From positions 1-64,000 of the forward strand of contig JAGTRU010000008.1 in the NCBI GenBank assembly GCA_018261905.1: 64,000 nucleotides of DNA, given 5' to 3'. Positions 27,005 through 37,025 of the stretch are shown here, piece after piece; the stretch's first letter is position 1; the number at the start of each line of letters is the position of its first letter. The translations under genes were made by a program, and so were the position numbers. The notes under the pieces were generated by a model. It did no database searches. It was not told the DNA's origin and was given only the letters and a program-made list of their open reading frames with translations. The DNA is from Pseudomonadota bacterium. GTDB lineage: Bacteria; Pseudomonadota; Gammaproteobacteria; Burkholderiales; Rhodocyclaceae.

Positions 27005-28957
27005 ATGTCGCTAGCCAATCAATTTGCTGCCTACACCGCCTGGCGCGCCAGTCTTTCCAGCTACATCGGCGAATTCCAGAGCTGGCTGGCGCATAACGAA
27101 CTGTCCGACGGCCAGACCGACCTCCGCCTCTCCCAGTTGCTCGAGCGCCTGCGCGAAGACCGGCTGAATGTCGCTTTCGTCGCCGAATTTTCGCGCGGCA
27201 AATCGGAACTGATCAACGCCATTTTCTTTGCCGATTACGGCAACCGCATGCTACCCTCCTCGGCCGGGCGGACGACGATGTGCCCGACCGAACTGCTCTT
27301 CGACGGCCACAAGCCGCCCTGCATCGAACTGCTGCCGATCCAGACCCGCGCCTCGAATTCGAGCGTCACCGAATACAAGAATTTCCCGGATGAATGGACG
27401 GTGGTCGGGCTCGATATCGAATCCGCCGAAGCCATGCAGAGCGCCCTGCAGCATGTCAGCGAAACGACCCGGGTCAGCCCCGCCGCCGCCGCCGACCTCG
27501 GCTTTGAGGTCGGCCAGGGCGAAATCGAGCTGTACCGCGTGGACGCCGACGGCCTGGTTGAAATCCCGCGCTGGCGCCATGCCGTGATCAATTTCCCGCA
27601 TCCGCTGCTCAAACAGGGCCTGGTCATTCTCGACACTCCGGGCCTGAATGCCATCGGCGCCGAACCGGAACTGACCCTCTCGCTGCTCCCCAACGCCCAT
27701 GCCGTGCTCTTCATTCTGGCCGCCGACACCGGCGTCACCCAGTCCGACCTGGCGATCTGGAAGGAACACATCTGCGGCGGCGGCACCACCAAGCGCGGTC
27801 GGCTGGTGGTGCTCAACAAGATCGACGGGCAGTGGGACGAACTGAAGACGGCACAGGAAATCGATGCCGAAATCCAGAAGCAGGTCGACACCAGCGCCAG
27901 CATCCTCGACTTGCCGGCCAGCCAGGTTTTCCCCGTCTCTGCCCAGAAAGGCCTGGTCGCCAAGATCAACGGCGACCAGGCCCTGCTCGACAAGAGCCGT
28001 CTGCCGTTGCTCGAAGCCGCCCTCTCCGACGAACTGATCCCGGCCAAGCGCGACATCGTGTGCGACAGTACCGATAGCGAATTCGGCGATGTCAGCCGGC
28101 GCGTGCACGGCCTGCTCGAATCCCGCCTGCTCGGCCTGCGCGAACAATTGACCGAACTGACCGAACTGCGCGGCAAGAACAAGGGCGTGGTCGAATACAT
28201 GATGGGCAAGATCAGGACCGAGAAGAATGAATTCGAGTCCGGCCTGCAACGCTATTACGCCGTGCGTAGCGTCTTTTCGGCGCTCACCAACAAGCTGTTC
28301 AGCCATCTCGGGCTCGACGTCCTGCGCCAATTGACGCACGAAACACGGGCCACCATGCAGGAAGCCGCCTTTTCCAAGACCCTCTCGGAAGCGATGGGCC
28401 GTTTCTTCGGACGGGCGCACGAGGCGCTCAACAAATCGAATGGCGAGATCGGCGAAATCACTGCCATGATGGAAGCCGTGAACAAGCGCTTCTCCATCGA
28501 GCACGGCCTCAAGCTCGGCTCGCCGACGCCGTTCTCCCTGCTCCGTTACGAAAAGGAGCTGGATCGCCTGGAAGCCTGGTGCAACAGCCACCTGAACACC
28601 ATGATGACGCTGCTGACGCACGACAAGCGAAACATCACCCAGAAGTTTTTCGAGGAAGTGGCAATCCAGGTCCGGCGGGCCTTCGAGTACGCCAACCGGG
28701 ATGCCGAAAACTGGCTACGGGCGATCATGGCGCCGATGGAAACCCAGGTCCGCGAGCACCAGATCCAGCTCAAGCGCCGCCTGGAAAGCATCAAGCGCAT
28801 CCATCTCGCCACCGACACCCTGGAAGACCGCATTGCCGAACTGGAAGTCGTCGAAAAGAACCTGCTGCGGCAAACCCGGGATCTGGAGGACATCTGCAGT
28901 CGGGTCCGCGAAATGCTGTTACCCGCGGAAACGACTGCGGAACTGTGCGCCGCCTGA
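27005..28957 (+). CDS. Dynamin-family GTPase
   Basis: A 650-residue large GTPase of the bacterial dynamin-like class. G1 P-loop AEFSRGKS (about 60-67), switch threonine region AGRTTMCPTE (about 87-96), G3 DTPG (210-213) and G4 NKID (271-274) are all intact. The C-terminal ~300 residues are helical with coiled-coil-like stretches (LKRRLESIKRIHLATDTLEDRIAELEVVEKNLL), as in the stalk of dynamins. No membrane helix is evident. It is monocistronic; membrane remodelling or membrane surveillance is inferred from the family only. Confidence 0.83.
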   Translation: MSLANQFAAYTAWRASLSSYIGEFQSWLAHNELSDGQTDLRLSQLLERLREDRLNVAFVAEFSRGKSELINAIFFADYGNRMLPSSAGRTTMCPTELLFDGHKPPCIELLPIQTRASNSSVTEYKNFPDEWTVVGLDIESAEAMQSALQHVSETTRVSPAAAADLGFEVGQGEIELYRVDADGLVEIPRWRHAVINFPHPLLKQGLVILDTPGLNAIGAEPELTLSLLPNAHAVLFILAADTGVTQSDLAIWKEHICGGGTTKRGRLVVLNKIDGQWDELKTAQEIDAEIQKQVDTSASILDLPASQVFPVSAQKGLVAKINGDQALLDKSRLPLLEAALSDELIPAKRDIVCDSTDSEFGDVSRRVHGLLESRLLGLREQLTELTELRGKNKGVVEYMMGKIRTEKNEFESGLQRYYAVRSVFSALTNKLFSHLGLDVLRQLTHETRATMQEAAFSKTLSEAMGRFFGRAHEALNKSNGEIGEITAMMEAVNKRFSIEHGLKLGSPTPFSLLRYEKELDRLEAWCNSHLNTMMTLLTHDKRNITQKFFEEVAIQVRRAFEYANRDAENWLRAIMAPMETQVREHQIQLKRRLESIKRIHLATDTLEDRIAELEVVEKNLLRQTRDLEDICSRVREMLLPAETTAELCAA

Positions 28958-29157
28958 GGACCTTCGTCACAAACCGGCGACAAGCCCGCGCACGCCAAGC
29001 CGGGAAATTACGGATTCACATTCATTTCGTAATGCCGACAAGGCGTCGGCCGGGCACCAGGAATGACGCTCTGTTTTTCGTCTTCCAGCGCGCGGAAACG
29101 GATGCGAAACGCCGACCAGCCGCGCTTGGCAGGAAGCCGATTTTTTTCCACCACTTG

Positions 29158-29541
29158 TCAGGTGCAACCGGTCTGAGCCAATACTTTGGCTACCCCATTC
29201 ATGAGCTTTTTCTTTTCGTAGGGTTTTATGACCCAGGCAACAACGCCCAAATCCTTCCCGATGGACTTCATCTCCTGACTGGTTTGTGTCGTCAGCATGA
29301 AGATCGGTATCGATTTTAGAATGTCATTCTTGTGAATTTCCCGGCACATCGACAGACCATCCATTTCCGGCATATTTACATCGCAAAATATCAAGTCGAT
29401 ATGGTGAACATTTTCTTCGAGCATTTGCAAACCGGCCTTGCCATTACATGCTTCGAACGTCGTGTGGCCTTCTTTGGCAAGATCATTTCTAAGTTGAACC
29501 CTGACCGTCTCCGAATCATCAACAATTAAAACGTTTGACAT
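29158..29541 (-). CDS. CheY-like single-domain response regulator
   Basis: 127 residues, one receiver domain: acidic pair DD near the N-terminus (VLIVDDSETVR), phospho-acceptor aspartate in LIFCDVNMPEMDG, switch threonine in MLTTQ, and lysine in VIKPYEKKKL. No output domain, so it signals by protein contact. It follows the PAS-GGDEF gene by 138 nt on the same strand; with the CheX-like gene it forms a likely phosphorelay/phosphatase module. AGGAAAA precedes its ATG. Confidence 0.9.
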   Translation of the reverse strand: MSNVLIVDDSETVRVQLRNDLAKEGHTTFEACNGKAGLQMLEENVHHIDLIFCDVNMPEMDGLSMCREIHKNDILKSIPIFMLTTQTSQEMKSIGKDLGVVAWVIKPYEKKKLMNGVAKVLAQTGCT

Positions 29542-29679
29542 TTTTCCTCGCCTACCATTTCGCCTTTAAGGTCGCCGTTATACGGCAATGAGGTGGTCTT
29601 CCATCTCGCTTCAGCCTGATTCACTTTCTTCCTGCATCCGTTCCTTGAGCCGAGTCCCGGGAAACATCTTGCCCCGGCT

Positions 29680-31095
29680 TTACAGCTCAAAGACACTTTG
29701 ATTGCGTCCACCGGCTTTCGCCATGTAAAGAAGCGAATCGGCGCGGTGCATAAAATCCTCAAGTACTTCGCGCTTGCGGTGGGCTGTCACCCCGCAACTT
29801 GTCGTGATCTGGATAACGATTCCGCCTCCCAGATCAAATTGCAGCATTTCAATTTCCTTGCGCACGGCTTCGGCAAACGTCAATGCCGCACCACCATCGG
29901 CGGGCATGAAAACAACGAACTCCTCGCCGCCGAAACGAATTGGAATCACGGGATCCGGAGAATGGTCAAAAATAACGCCCCCCACGCGAGCGAGTATCAG
30001 ATCGCCACTTTTGTGGCCGTAGGTGTCGTTGACTCTCTTGAAATGATCGATATCGAACATGACCATGGATAAATCTGGAATTTCGTTACGATCATGCTTC
30101 CAGAGCAGGGCAGCGACCGCGTCTTTCATGTACAAGCGCGTGTATAAACGGGTCAGCGGATCGCGGATGGCACTCTCATACACCGCTAGGCTCTGCTTCT
30201 CGAGTGCGATTGCTTTTTCCCGGTCTTGGGCGGCAACCAGCATTTCCTGTTCGGCATTAACAATCGCCGTGCGATCTTCCAGGATAATCAACAATTGCTC
30301 AACAATCTGATTGAACACAATCGGTTGGTAGGTAATCCTTAACCAGAGCCCATCATCCGGATCCGGCTTGGTATTATGGAAAATCTCCGTCGGGAAACGC
30401 ATGGAATGTTTCCCGTAATCGAGTTCGGATTTGCCCAGGCACGCCCGTATGGCTTTGATTCCGTCAATACTTTCCTCGGTCATATGGGCAAGCGCAGGCT
30501 TGAACAGAACCTCCTCGATTGCCGCTCCGGCCAACTTCCCACAATCCAGCATGGACTCAAGACAACTGGAGAAGGAATCACCAATCGTGCCATCCTTGTT
30601 CAAAGTGAATATCCCCAAGGGAATACTGTTGAAAACTTTCGCCAGGCGCCTTTCGGCCGCCCGCATCGCGGAAATGTCGTCGCCGAATACGGTTACCAAA
30701 CGCCCCTCTCCGTCGTTCTTGACGTTTCGTCGGGTAATGGTCCAGTGAAACTGCCGCTCGGCGTGCTCGTCGCAACGGGCCACTACCATGCTCATCTCAA
30801 AGCGGAGCAAGGCATCTGAATTTTCTGAATTGAGTACCTGCTTGATGTTATGAGCGAATATTTTCCAGCTTTCGTTCGGAAAGAATGTCGACAATGGCAT
30901 GCGAAAAACATCTTCGGCATCCAGGGCAACAAGATCCATGAAATCGACATTTGCCCGTAATACTTCGTGATGTTCGTTAACGATAAGAAAAACGCCGGGA
31001 ATACGGTCGATTATTGATTCCGTATTGACATTTGCCTCATCCAACAACATCAGCATCTTGTGCGAGGCCTGCAAATCAAAGTTTATGCGGCTCAT
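29680..31095 (-). CDS. PAS-GGDEF diguanylate cyclase
   Basis: 471 residues: a PAS domain (about 22-145, PGVFLIVNEHHEVLRAN), a second PAS-like region (about 150-280), a short coiled coil (about 280-305) and a GGDEF domain with GGEEF at 389-393. The RxxD inhibitory site is absent (the five-residue-upstream position reads PDPV), so product inhibition is unlikely. No membrane segments. The start overlaps the CheX-like gene stop by 4 nt (ATGA). Base composition is visibly AT-richer than in flanking housekeeping genes. Confidence 0.9.
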   Translation of the reverse strand: MSRINFDLQASHKMLMLLDEANVNTESIIDRIPGVFLIVNEHHEVLRANVDFMDLVALDAEDVFRMPLSTFFPNESWKIFAHNIKQVLNSENSDALLRFEMSMVVARCDEHAERQFHWTITRRNVKNDGEGRLVTVFGDDISAMRAAERRLAKVFNSIPLGIFTLNKDGTIGDSFSSCLESMLDCGKLAGAAIEEVLFKPALAHMTEESIDGIKAIRACLGKSELDYGKHSMRFPTEIFHNTKPDPDDGLWLRITYQPIVFNQIVEQLLIILEDRTAIVNAEQEMLVAAQDREKAIALEKQSLAVYESAIRDPLTRLYTRLYMKDAVAALLWKHDRNEIPDLSMVMFDIDHFKRVNDTYGHKSGDLILARVGGVIFDHSPDPVIPIRFGGEEFVVFMPADGGAALTFAEAVRKEIEMLQFDLGGGIVIQITTSCGVTAHRKREVLEDFMHRADSLLYMAKAGGRNQSVFEL

Positions 31096-31718
31096 AAAAA
31101 ATCCATCTCTTCGCCGTCGTCAGCAGTCGCCTCATCAATCTCATAATCGATGAGTCTCCCGAGCTTTGCCACATCGAGAATTTCAATCAATGCGCTGCAA
31201 GATAGCGAAAAATCGTTTGCTGCCAATTCCCAGAAATCACTATAAGTCACGACCGGAAATTGCGTTTCCGAATAGTCAGAAAAGACTTCATAAAATCCTC
31301 GAGTACACAGCGGCAGGCTGATCCCGAGTTCGACGCCGAAATTCCCAAAATGCGTAATAACGCTCCCCGCCACCAAATTCCCGTACTCTTTAAAATAATC
31401 AATAGCCTGTTTTTCGGAGATATCCTCAGCGGACATTCCGCCAAAAATCCTGAAGGCCAGTTTTTTGGCCATCCGGGTATTGAAATGCACTTTGAAAGTG
31501 ATGCGAAGCGCATCGCCGGAGACCAGAATGAAAACCATGTTGCTGGCCAATATCTTCCCCGGCGTAAAACCGGAGTCCATCTCGCGGACCTCGATCTCAG
31601 ATGCATCGGCGTGATTTTTCAGCCGAGACAGCGCGGCATGACGGATCAATTCCCGCAGTTTTTCTTTCACGGCCCGGACCTCGGGCGGCAGGTTTCCATT
31701 TAGCTTATTGCTATTCAT
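31092..31718 (-). CDS. CheX-like chemotaxis phosphatase-family protein
   Basis: A 208-residue protein resembling CheX/CheC phosphatases, which dephosphorylate CheY-type receivers. The key ExxN motif is visible as EYGN (111-114) in a helix FKEYGNLVAGSVI, with the preceding MAKKLAFRIFGGM segment. Only one such motif is seen, as in CheX. It heads a minus-strand unit with the PAS-GGDEF cyclase and, farther on, a CheY-like protein, its probable substrate. The ~50-residue N-terminal extension is not characteristic of CheX. Confidence 0.72.
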   Translation of the reverse strand: MNSNKLNGNLPPEVRAVKEKLRELIRHAALSRLKNHADASEIEVREMDSGFTPGKILASNMVFILVSGDALRITFKVHFNTRMAKKLAFRIFGGMSAEDISEKQAIDYFKEYGNLVAGSVITHFGNFGVELGISLPLCTRGFYEVFSDYSETQFPVVTYSDFWELAANDFSLSCSALIEILDVAKLGRLIDYEIDEATADDGEEMDFL

Positions 31719-31996
31719 AACTCGGGCAAGACGACATAAAACCGGGCACTAAGGTGATCTCGACCAGAAACAGAATGACCGGTCCGAGACAGGAAAATCG
31801 GGGAGAAAATCATGCCAAAGAGGCAAAAACAGGCTTGATTGACCTAGGTTATACCAGCCTTGCATTGCAGAATGGTTACCCCCCTCCGGCGGCGTCGGAA
31901 TTGACCAATTCCTTCTGGAAGGCGAATACGGACACCGGATTGCAACATCGCCGACCTACTATCGGAGGTCTCTCCGGACGCATTGCGAGTTGCAGC
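31719..31996. other. Divergent intergenic region, no gene called
   Basis: 278 nt between the CheX-like gene and the CBS-domain kinase gene. It is open in the frame of the kinase from an ATG at 31754, but that extension has no family support, low-complexity content and a weak ribosome site. It most likely holds divergent promoters; none is convincing by eye. Confidence 0.45.
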
Positions 31997-33292
31997 ATGG
32001 GAAATCTTGTCGATCTTAGCCTGCCCATCGAACCGATTACGCCAAATCATCTGATCGGCACTGTCGGCGACATATTTCTCCAGGAGAGATATGAGCGCCT
32101 CCTTTCCTTACCCGTCGTCAGCGACGGGCGCCCGGTCGGCGTCATCAGCCGCCATAACATGCAGAAAATCTTCATGACGCGGTTCGGGCGGGAAATCCAG
32201 GGTAACAAACCGGTTGCGGCCTTCATGAATCCGCTGCCCTTGCTGGTCTCCGTCGATCAATCCATGGAAGAGGCCAGCCATTTCGTGACGCGGAACATTG
32301 CCTTCCCCATTACCGAGGACTTCATCCTCGTTAAGGATGGTCAGTATCATGGCATCGGATCGGTCATTGACCTGCTGCGGGGCATGGAAGAACGAATCGT
32401 CGAGCAGAATCTCTCGCTCTCGAAGGCGCTTTCATTGCTGAAAGCTTCACAATCACAAATCATTCAGTCGGAAAAAATGGCCTCTCTCGGCCAGATGGTC
32501 GCCGGCGTTGCCCACGAGATCAATACGCCGCTCGGCTACGTGAAAAACAACCTTGAAATGGCTGGCGAAGCGTTCAAGAGCTTGCAGAATCTTGGCGACG
32601 CCCACGATTCCCTGCTCGCCGACTTGCAATCCGGAAACGCATCAGACGATGACGTACACCAGCAATTGAACAGGATCGAAATACTGAACGAGCAGTTTCA
32701 AACCGTTTACCCAAAGTCGGAAATGGACGCGCTATTCAAGGACACCCTGTACGGCCTGCAGCAAATTTCCGAGATCGTCGTCAACCTCAAGAATTTCAGC
32801 CGCCTCGACCAGGCTGCGGTTGATAACGTCAATATCAACCAATGTATCGACAGTGCCCTGCTGATCGCCAAGAACGTCGTCAAGCACAAAGCGGAAGTTG
32901 AGAGAAACTTCGGGACCTTGCCGGCAGTGCGTTGCGCGCCCTCGCAGATCAATCAGGTCATCCTGAATCTGATCACCAATGCGGCCCATGCCATCGATCG
33001 CCCGGACGGACGTATCGTCATCCGGACCCAGGCAGACCAGCGCCACGTTCACATCGTGGTCACCGACAATGGCAAGGGAATTCCCCCCGAACTCGTGGGA
33101 AAGATTTTCGATCCATTTTTCACCACCAAACCGGTTGGTCAGGGCACCGGCCTCGGACTTTCAATCGCCTTCAAGATCGTCCAGGATCATTGTGGTTCGA
33201 TTCGCGTGAAATCCAGACCAGGGCTCGGAACCGCTTTTTGCGTCAGCCTGCCGGTCCATGTCAGCGCCCCAGTGGAAGGAAAATCATCGTGA
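31997..33292 (+). CDS. CBS-domain sensor histidine kinase
   Basis: About 431 residues from the ATG at 31997. The N-terminus carries two CBS-like motifs (about 15-130; LPVVSDGRPVGVISR and LVKDGQYHGIGSVIDLL), suggesting adenine-nucleotide or other ligand sensing. A coiled coil leads into the dimerisation/phospho-acceptor domain with histidine in LGQMVAGVAHEINTPLGYV, then the ATPase domain with N-box NLITNAAHAI, DNGKGIP, FDPFFTTKPVGQGTGLGL. No membrane helices: a soluble kinase. It is coupled to the next gene by a GTGA overlap. The start is uncertain; 31754 is possible. Confidence 0.85.
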   Translation: MGNLVDLSLPIEPITPNHLIGTVGDIFLQERYERLLSLPVVSDGRPVGVISRHNMQKIFMTRFGREIQGNKPVAAFMNPLPLLVSVDQSMEEASHFVTRNIAFPITEDFILVKDGQYHGIGSVIDLLRGMEERIVEQNLSLSKALSLLKASQSQIIQSEKMASLGQMVAGVAHEINTPLGYVKNNLEMAGEAFKSLQNLGDAHDSLLADLQSGNASDDDVHQQLNRIEILNEQFQTVYPKSEMDALFKDTLYGLQQISEIVVNLKNFSRLDQAAVDNVNINQCIDSALLIAKNVVKHKAEVERNFGTLPAVRCAPSQINQVILNLITNAAHAIDRPDGRIVIRTQADQRHVHIVVTDNGKGIPPELVGKIFDPFFTTKPVGQGTGLGLSIAFKIVQDHCGSIRVKSRPGLGTAFCVSLPVHVSAPVEGKSS

Positions 33293-34278
33293 TCACCAAG
33301 CCCATGCCCGCCTGTCCCCTCGCTGAGCCCGCAAAAATCGCGATGGACCGGCCAACCATCCTTTTCGTCGACGACGAGGAGCGCATACTGCGCTCCCTGC
33401 GCATGCTGTTCGCCGCGAATTACCGCGTCCTGATGACCACCAACGGCCACGAAGCGCTGGAAATTCTGCAGCGCGAACGCGTGCATGTTCTGGTCAGCGA
33501 TCAGCGGATGCCGATCATGACCGGCGTCGATCTGCTACGCCAGGCACGCGACGTTTCTCCTTCCAGCATGCGTCTCCTCTTGACGGGCTATTCCGACATG
33601 GAAGCGATCATCGGCTCGATCAACGATGGCGAGGTCTATCGCTACATCAGCAAGCCCTGGAGTGCAGACGAATTTCGCCGAACGGTAGGGGAAGCGATGG
33701 AAATTGCCGTCAGTTTGTGGGACCCGCAGCCGATCAAGATAGTGGCGCCCCCCAACAATGAAAGCCTGGAAATCCTTTTGCTCGACCAATCGCCCGACAT
33801 TGCCGTGGCGATCCGAACCCTGCTGGATGAAAACTTTCCCGGCGCCTATCACCTCGACTGGGCGACCTCGCAGAGCGAAGCGATGGCGATCCTCGAGCGC
33901 GGCAAGGTATCGATCATCATTTCGGAAATCAACGTCGACGGCGAGGACGTCACGCCTTTCCTGAAAACCCTGAAACACTTTCATGCCCAGATCGTGACCA
34001 TCGTGCTGACGTCGTTTCGTGACACTTCGCTACTCATGGAACTGATCAATCAGGGCCAGATCCATCGCTTTCTACCCAAGCCAGTGCGCAAGACCCTGAC
34101 CGCCCGCAGCATCCGGTCGGGCATCGAGCGCCATCGGGAAATCCTGCAACGCCCCCAGTTAACCCAGCGCCACCGGGTCGAGCCACCCCGCGTTCAAGTC
34201 AGCCACTCGATGATTCACCGTATCCGCGGAATGCTCCAGAGCCTGTCAATCGGCAAGAGCAACGGGATAAAAATTTAA
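33289..34278 (+). CDS. Double-receiver response regulator
   Basis: 329 residues from the GTG at 33289, which overlaps the kinase stop (GTGA) and has GGAAGGA eight bases upstream. The first receiver (about 22-140) is complete: VDDEE, aspartate in VLVSDQRMP, LLTGYSD, and lysine in ISKPW, the RpfG-like receiver style. The second (about 155-285) keeps the fold and the final KP (FLPKPVRK), but its acceptor position reads SEINVDG, so phosphorylation there is doubtful. No DNA-binding or enzymatic output domain is seen. Partner of the adjacent kinase. Confidence 0.85.
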   Translation: MITKPMPACPLAEPAKIAMDRPTILFVDDEERILRSLRMLFAANYRVLMTTNGHEALEILQRERVHVLVSDQRMPIMTGVDLLRQARDVSPSSMRLLLTGYSDMEAIIGSINDGEVYRYISKPWSADEFRRTVGEAMEIAVSLWDPQPIKIVAPPNNESLEILLLDQSPDIAVAIRTLLDENFPGAYHLDWATSQSEAMAILERGKVSIIISEINVDGEDVTPFLKTLKHFHAQIVTIVLTSFRDTSLLMELINQGQIHRFLPKPVRKTLTARSIRSGIERHREILQRPQLTQRHRVEPPRVQVSHSMIHRIRGMLQSLSIGKSNGIKI

Positions 34279-34351
34279 GCGCAATCGATGGTCGCCCGGA
34301 AAACGACAAACAAACAGCACCGCCCGAGAGTGCCGGTCGCGATCTGACAAT

Positions 34352-34380
34352 AAAAAACCCGCGAATTCGCGGGTTTTTTA
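34352..34380. terminator. Bidirectional terminator between the regulator gene and ferredoxin
   Basis: A long perfect hairpin AAAAAACCCGCG / CGCGGGTTTTTT with an AATT loop, flanked by A-run and T-run on the two sides, between convergent genes. Confidence 0.92.
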
Positions 34381-34398
34381 TTGGGCTGTCGAAAAAAC

Positions 34399-34677
<279 letters not shown>

Positions 34678-34680
34678 TTA

Positions 34681-35704
<1,024 letters not shown>

Positions 35705-35708
<4 letters not shown>

Positions 35709-37000
35709 TCTGCGGCTACCGTCACGGTGATCAGGTTGGCCGGGCGAACGTGGCGGGCAAAGGCCTGCCGGATTTCCGCGGCGGTCACCGCTTCCACCTT
35801 CGCCTGATAGTGCTCGAGGTAATCGAGCGGCAGCCCGTAGAAGCCGATCAGCGCGACGTTATCGAGCAACTTCTTGTTGCTGTCCAGGCGCAAGGGGAAG
35901 CTGCCGGCCAGGTTGGCCTTGGCCGCCGCCAGTTCGGCCGCGCTGGGCCCGTCCTTGAGGAAACCGTCGAGCACCTCGCGCGCCACCTTGATCGCCTCCC
36001 GGGCCTGCGAACGCTTGGTTTGCAGGCCGATCTGGAACGGTCCGGCCTGGCGCAACGGGGCGAAATAGCTATAGACGCTATAGGCATAACCGCGCTTGTC
36101 GCGGACTTCCTGCATCAGGCGCGAGACGAAGCCGCCGCCACCCAGCGAGTAATTGCCGACCAGCAACGGGAAGAAATCCGGATGGCCGCGTTCGATGGCC
36201 GGCAAACCAATATAGACATGGGCCTGGCTGGCCGGGTGGGCAATTTTCGTCAGCCCCCCCTTGGGCGGCACGGGCGGCGCCGGCAACGTCGCGACCGGGC
36301 CGCGCGGCAGGCCGTGGACAATCGATTCGGCGATCGTCGCCGCCTCTTCCCGGGAGATATCGCCAACCAGTGTGACGCTGGCATTGGCGGCGTTGTAATA
36401 CTTGCCGTAAAAAGCCGTCAGGTCATCGCGACTGAGCGCCGCGACACTTTCCGGCGTGGCCTGCCGACCATAGGGATGGTGGGGATACATGGCCGTCCAG
36501 AAAGCCTTGCCGGCCAGGCTGTCCGGTCGCGTCATGGCCTCCTTCAGGCCGGCCACGGTGCGCGCCTTTTCGCGTTCGAGGATGTCCGCGGCAAAATGCG
36601 GCGCCTGCACCACCGCGCGCAGGATATCGAGAGCCGCTTCGCGCTGCTCCTTGCCCGCCAGGGTGCGCAGGGAAATGCTGGCGCGGTCGGTATCGGCACC
36701 ACCGCCGAGATTGGCCCCGCTATCGGCGAGTTGTTCGGCAATTGCCGTTTCATCGCGCGAGCCGGCCCCAAGGTCGAGGGTGCTGCGGGTCAGCGCCGCC
36801 AGACCGGACTTGCCGGCCGGGTCGAACATCGAGCCGGCAGCGAAATCGACCTGCACGTCGAGGATGGGCAAAACCCGGCTGGCGACGAAATAGACGCGGG
36901 CGCCGGAAGGCGATACCCAGTGTTCGATCGCTACCGCGGCTTGGGCGAACTGGCAGGCCAAGAGGACGAGGGCGGCACTCAGCAATTTTTTCATGGTCAT
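35705..37000 (-). CDS. M16-family peptidase-like protein, non-catalytic subunit
   Basis: 431 residues from the ATG at 37000, with a signal peptide (MTMKKLLSAALVLLACQFAQA). It has the two-lobed pitrilysin fold and the R/Y pair motif (KRGYAYSVYSYF), but where active members have HXXEH this one reads ALTRSTL, so it cannot bind zinc. It follows a full M16 peptidase by 25 nt and probably forms its heterodimer partner in the periplasm, like mitochondrial processing peptidase alpha/beta or PqqF-like pairs. Confidence 0.9.
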
Positions 37001-37025
37001 TTTCTCGGGCCGGCGGTCTAGGGGC

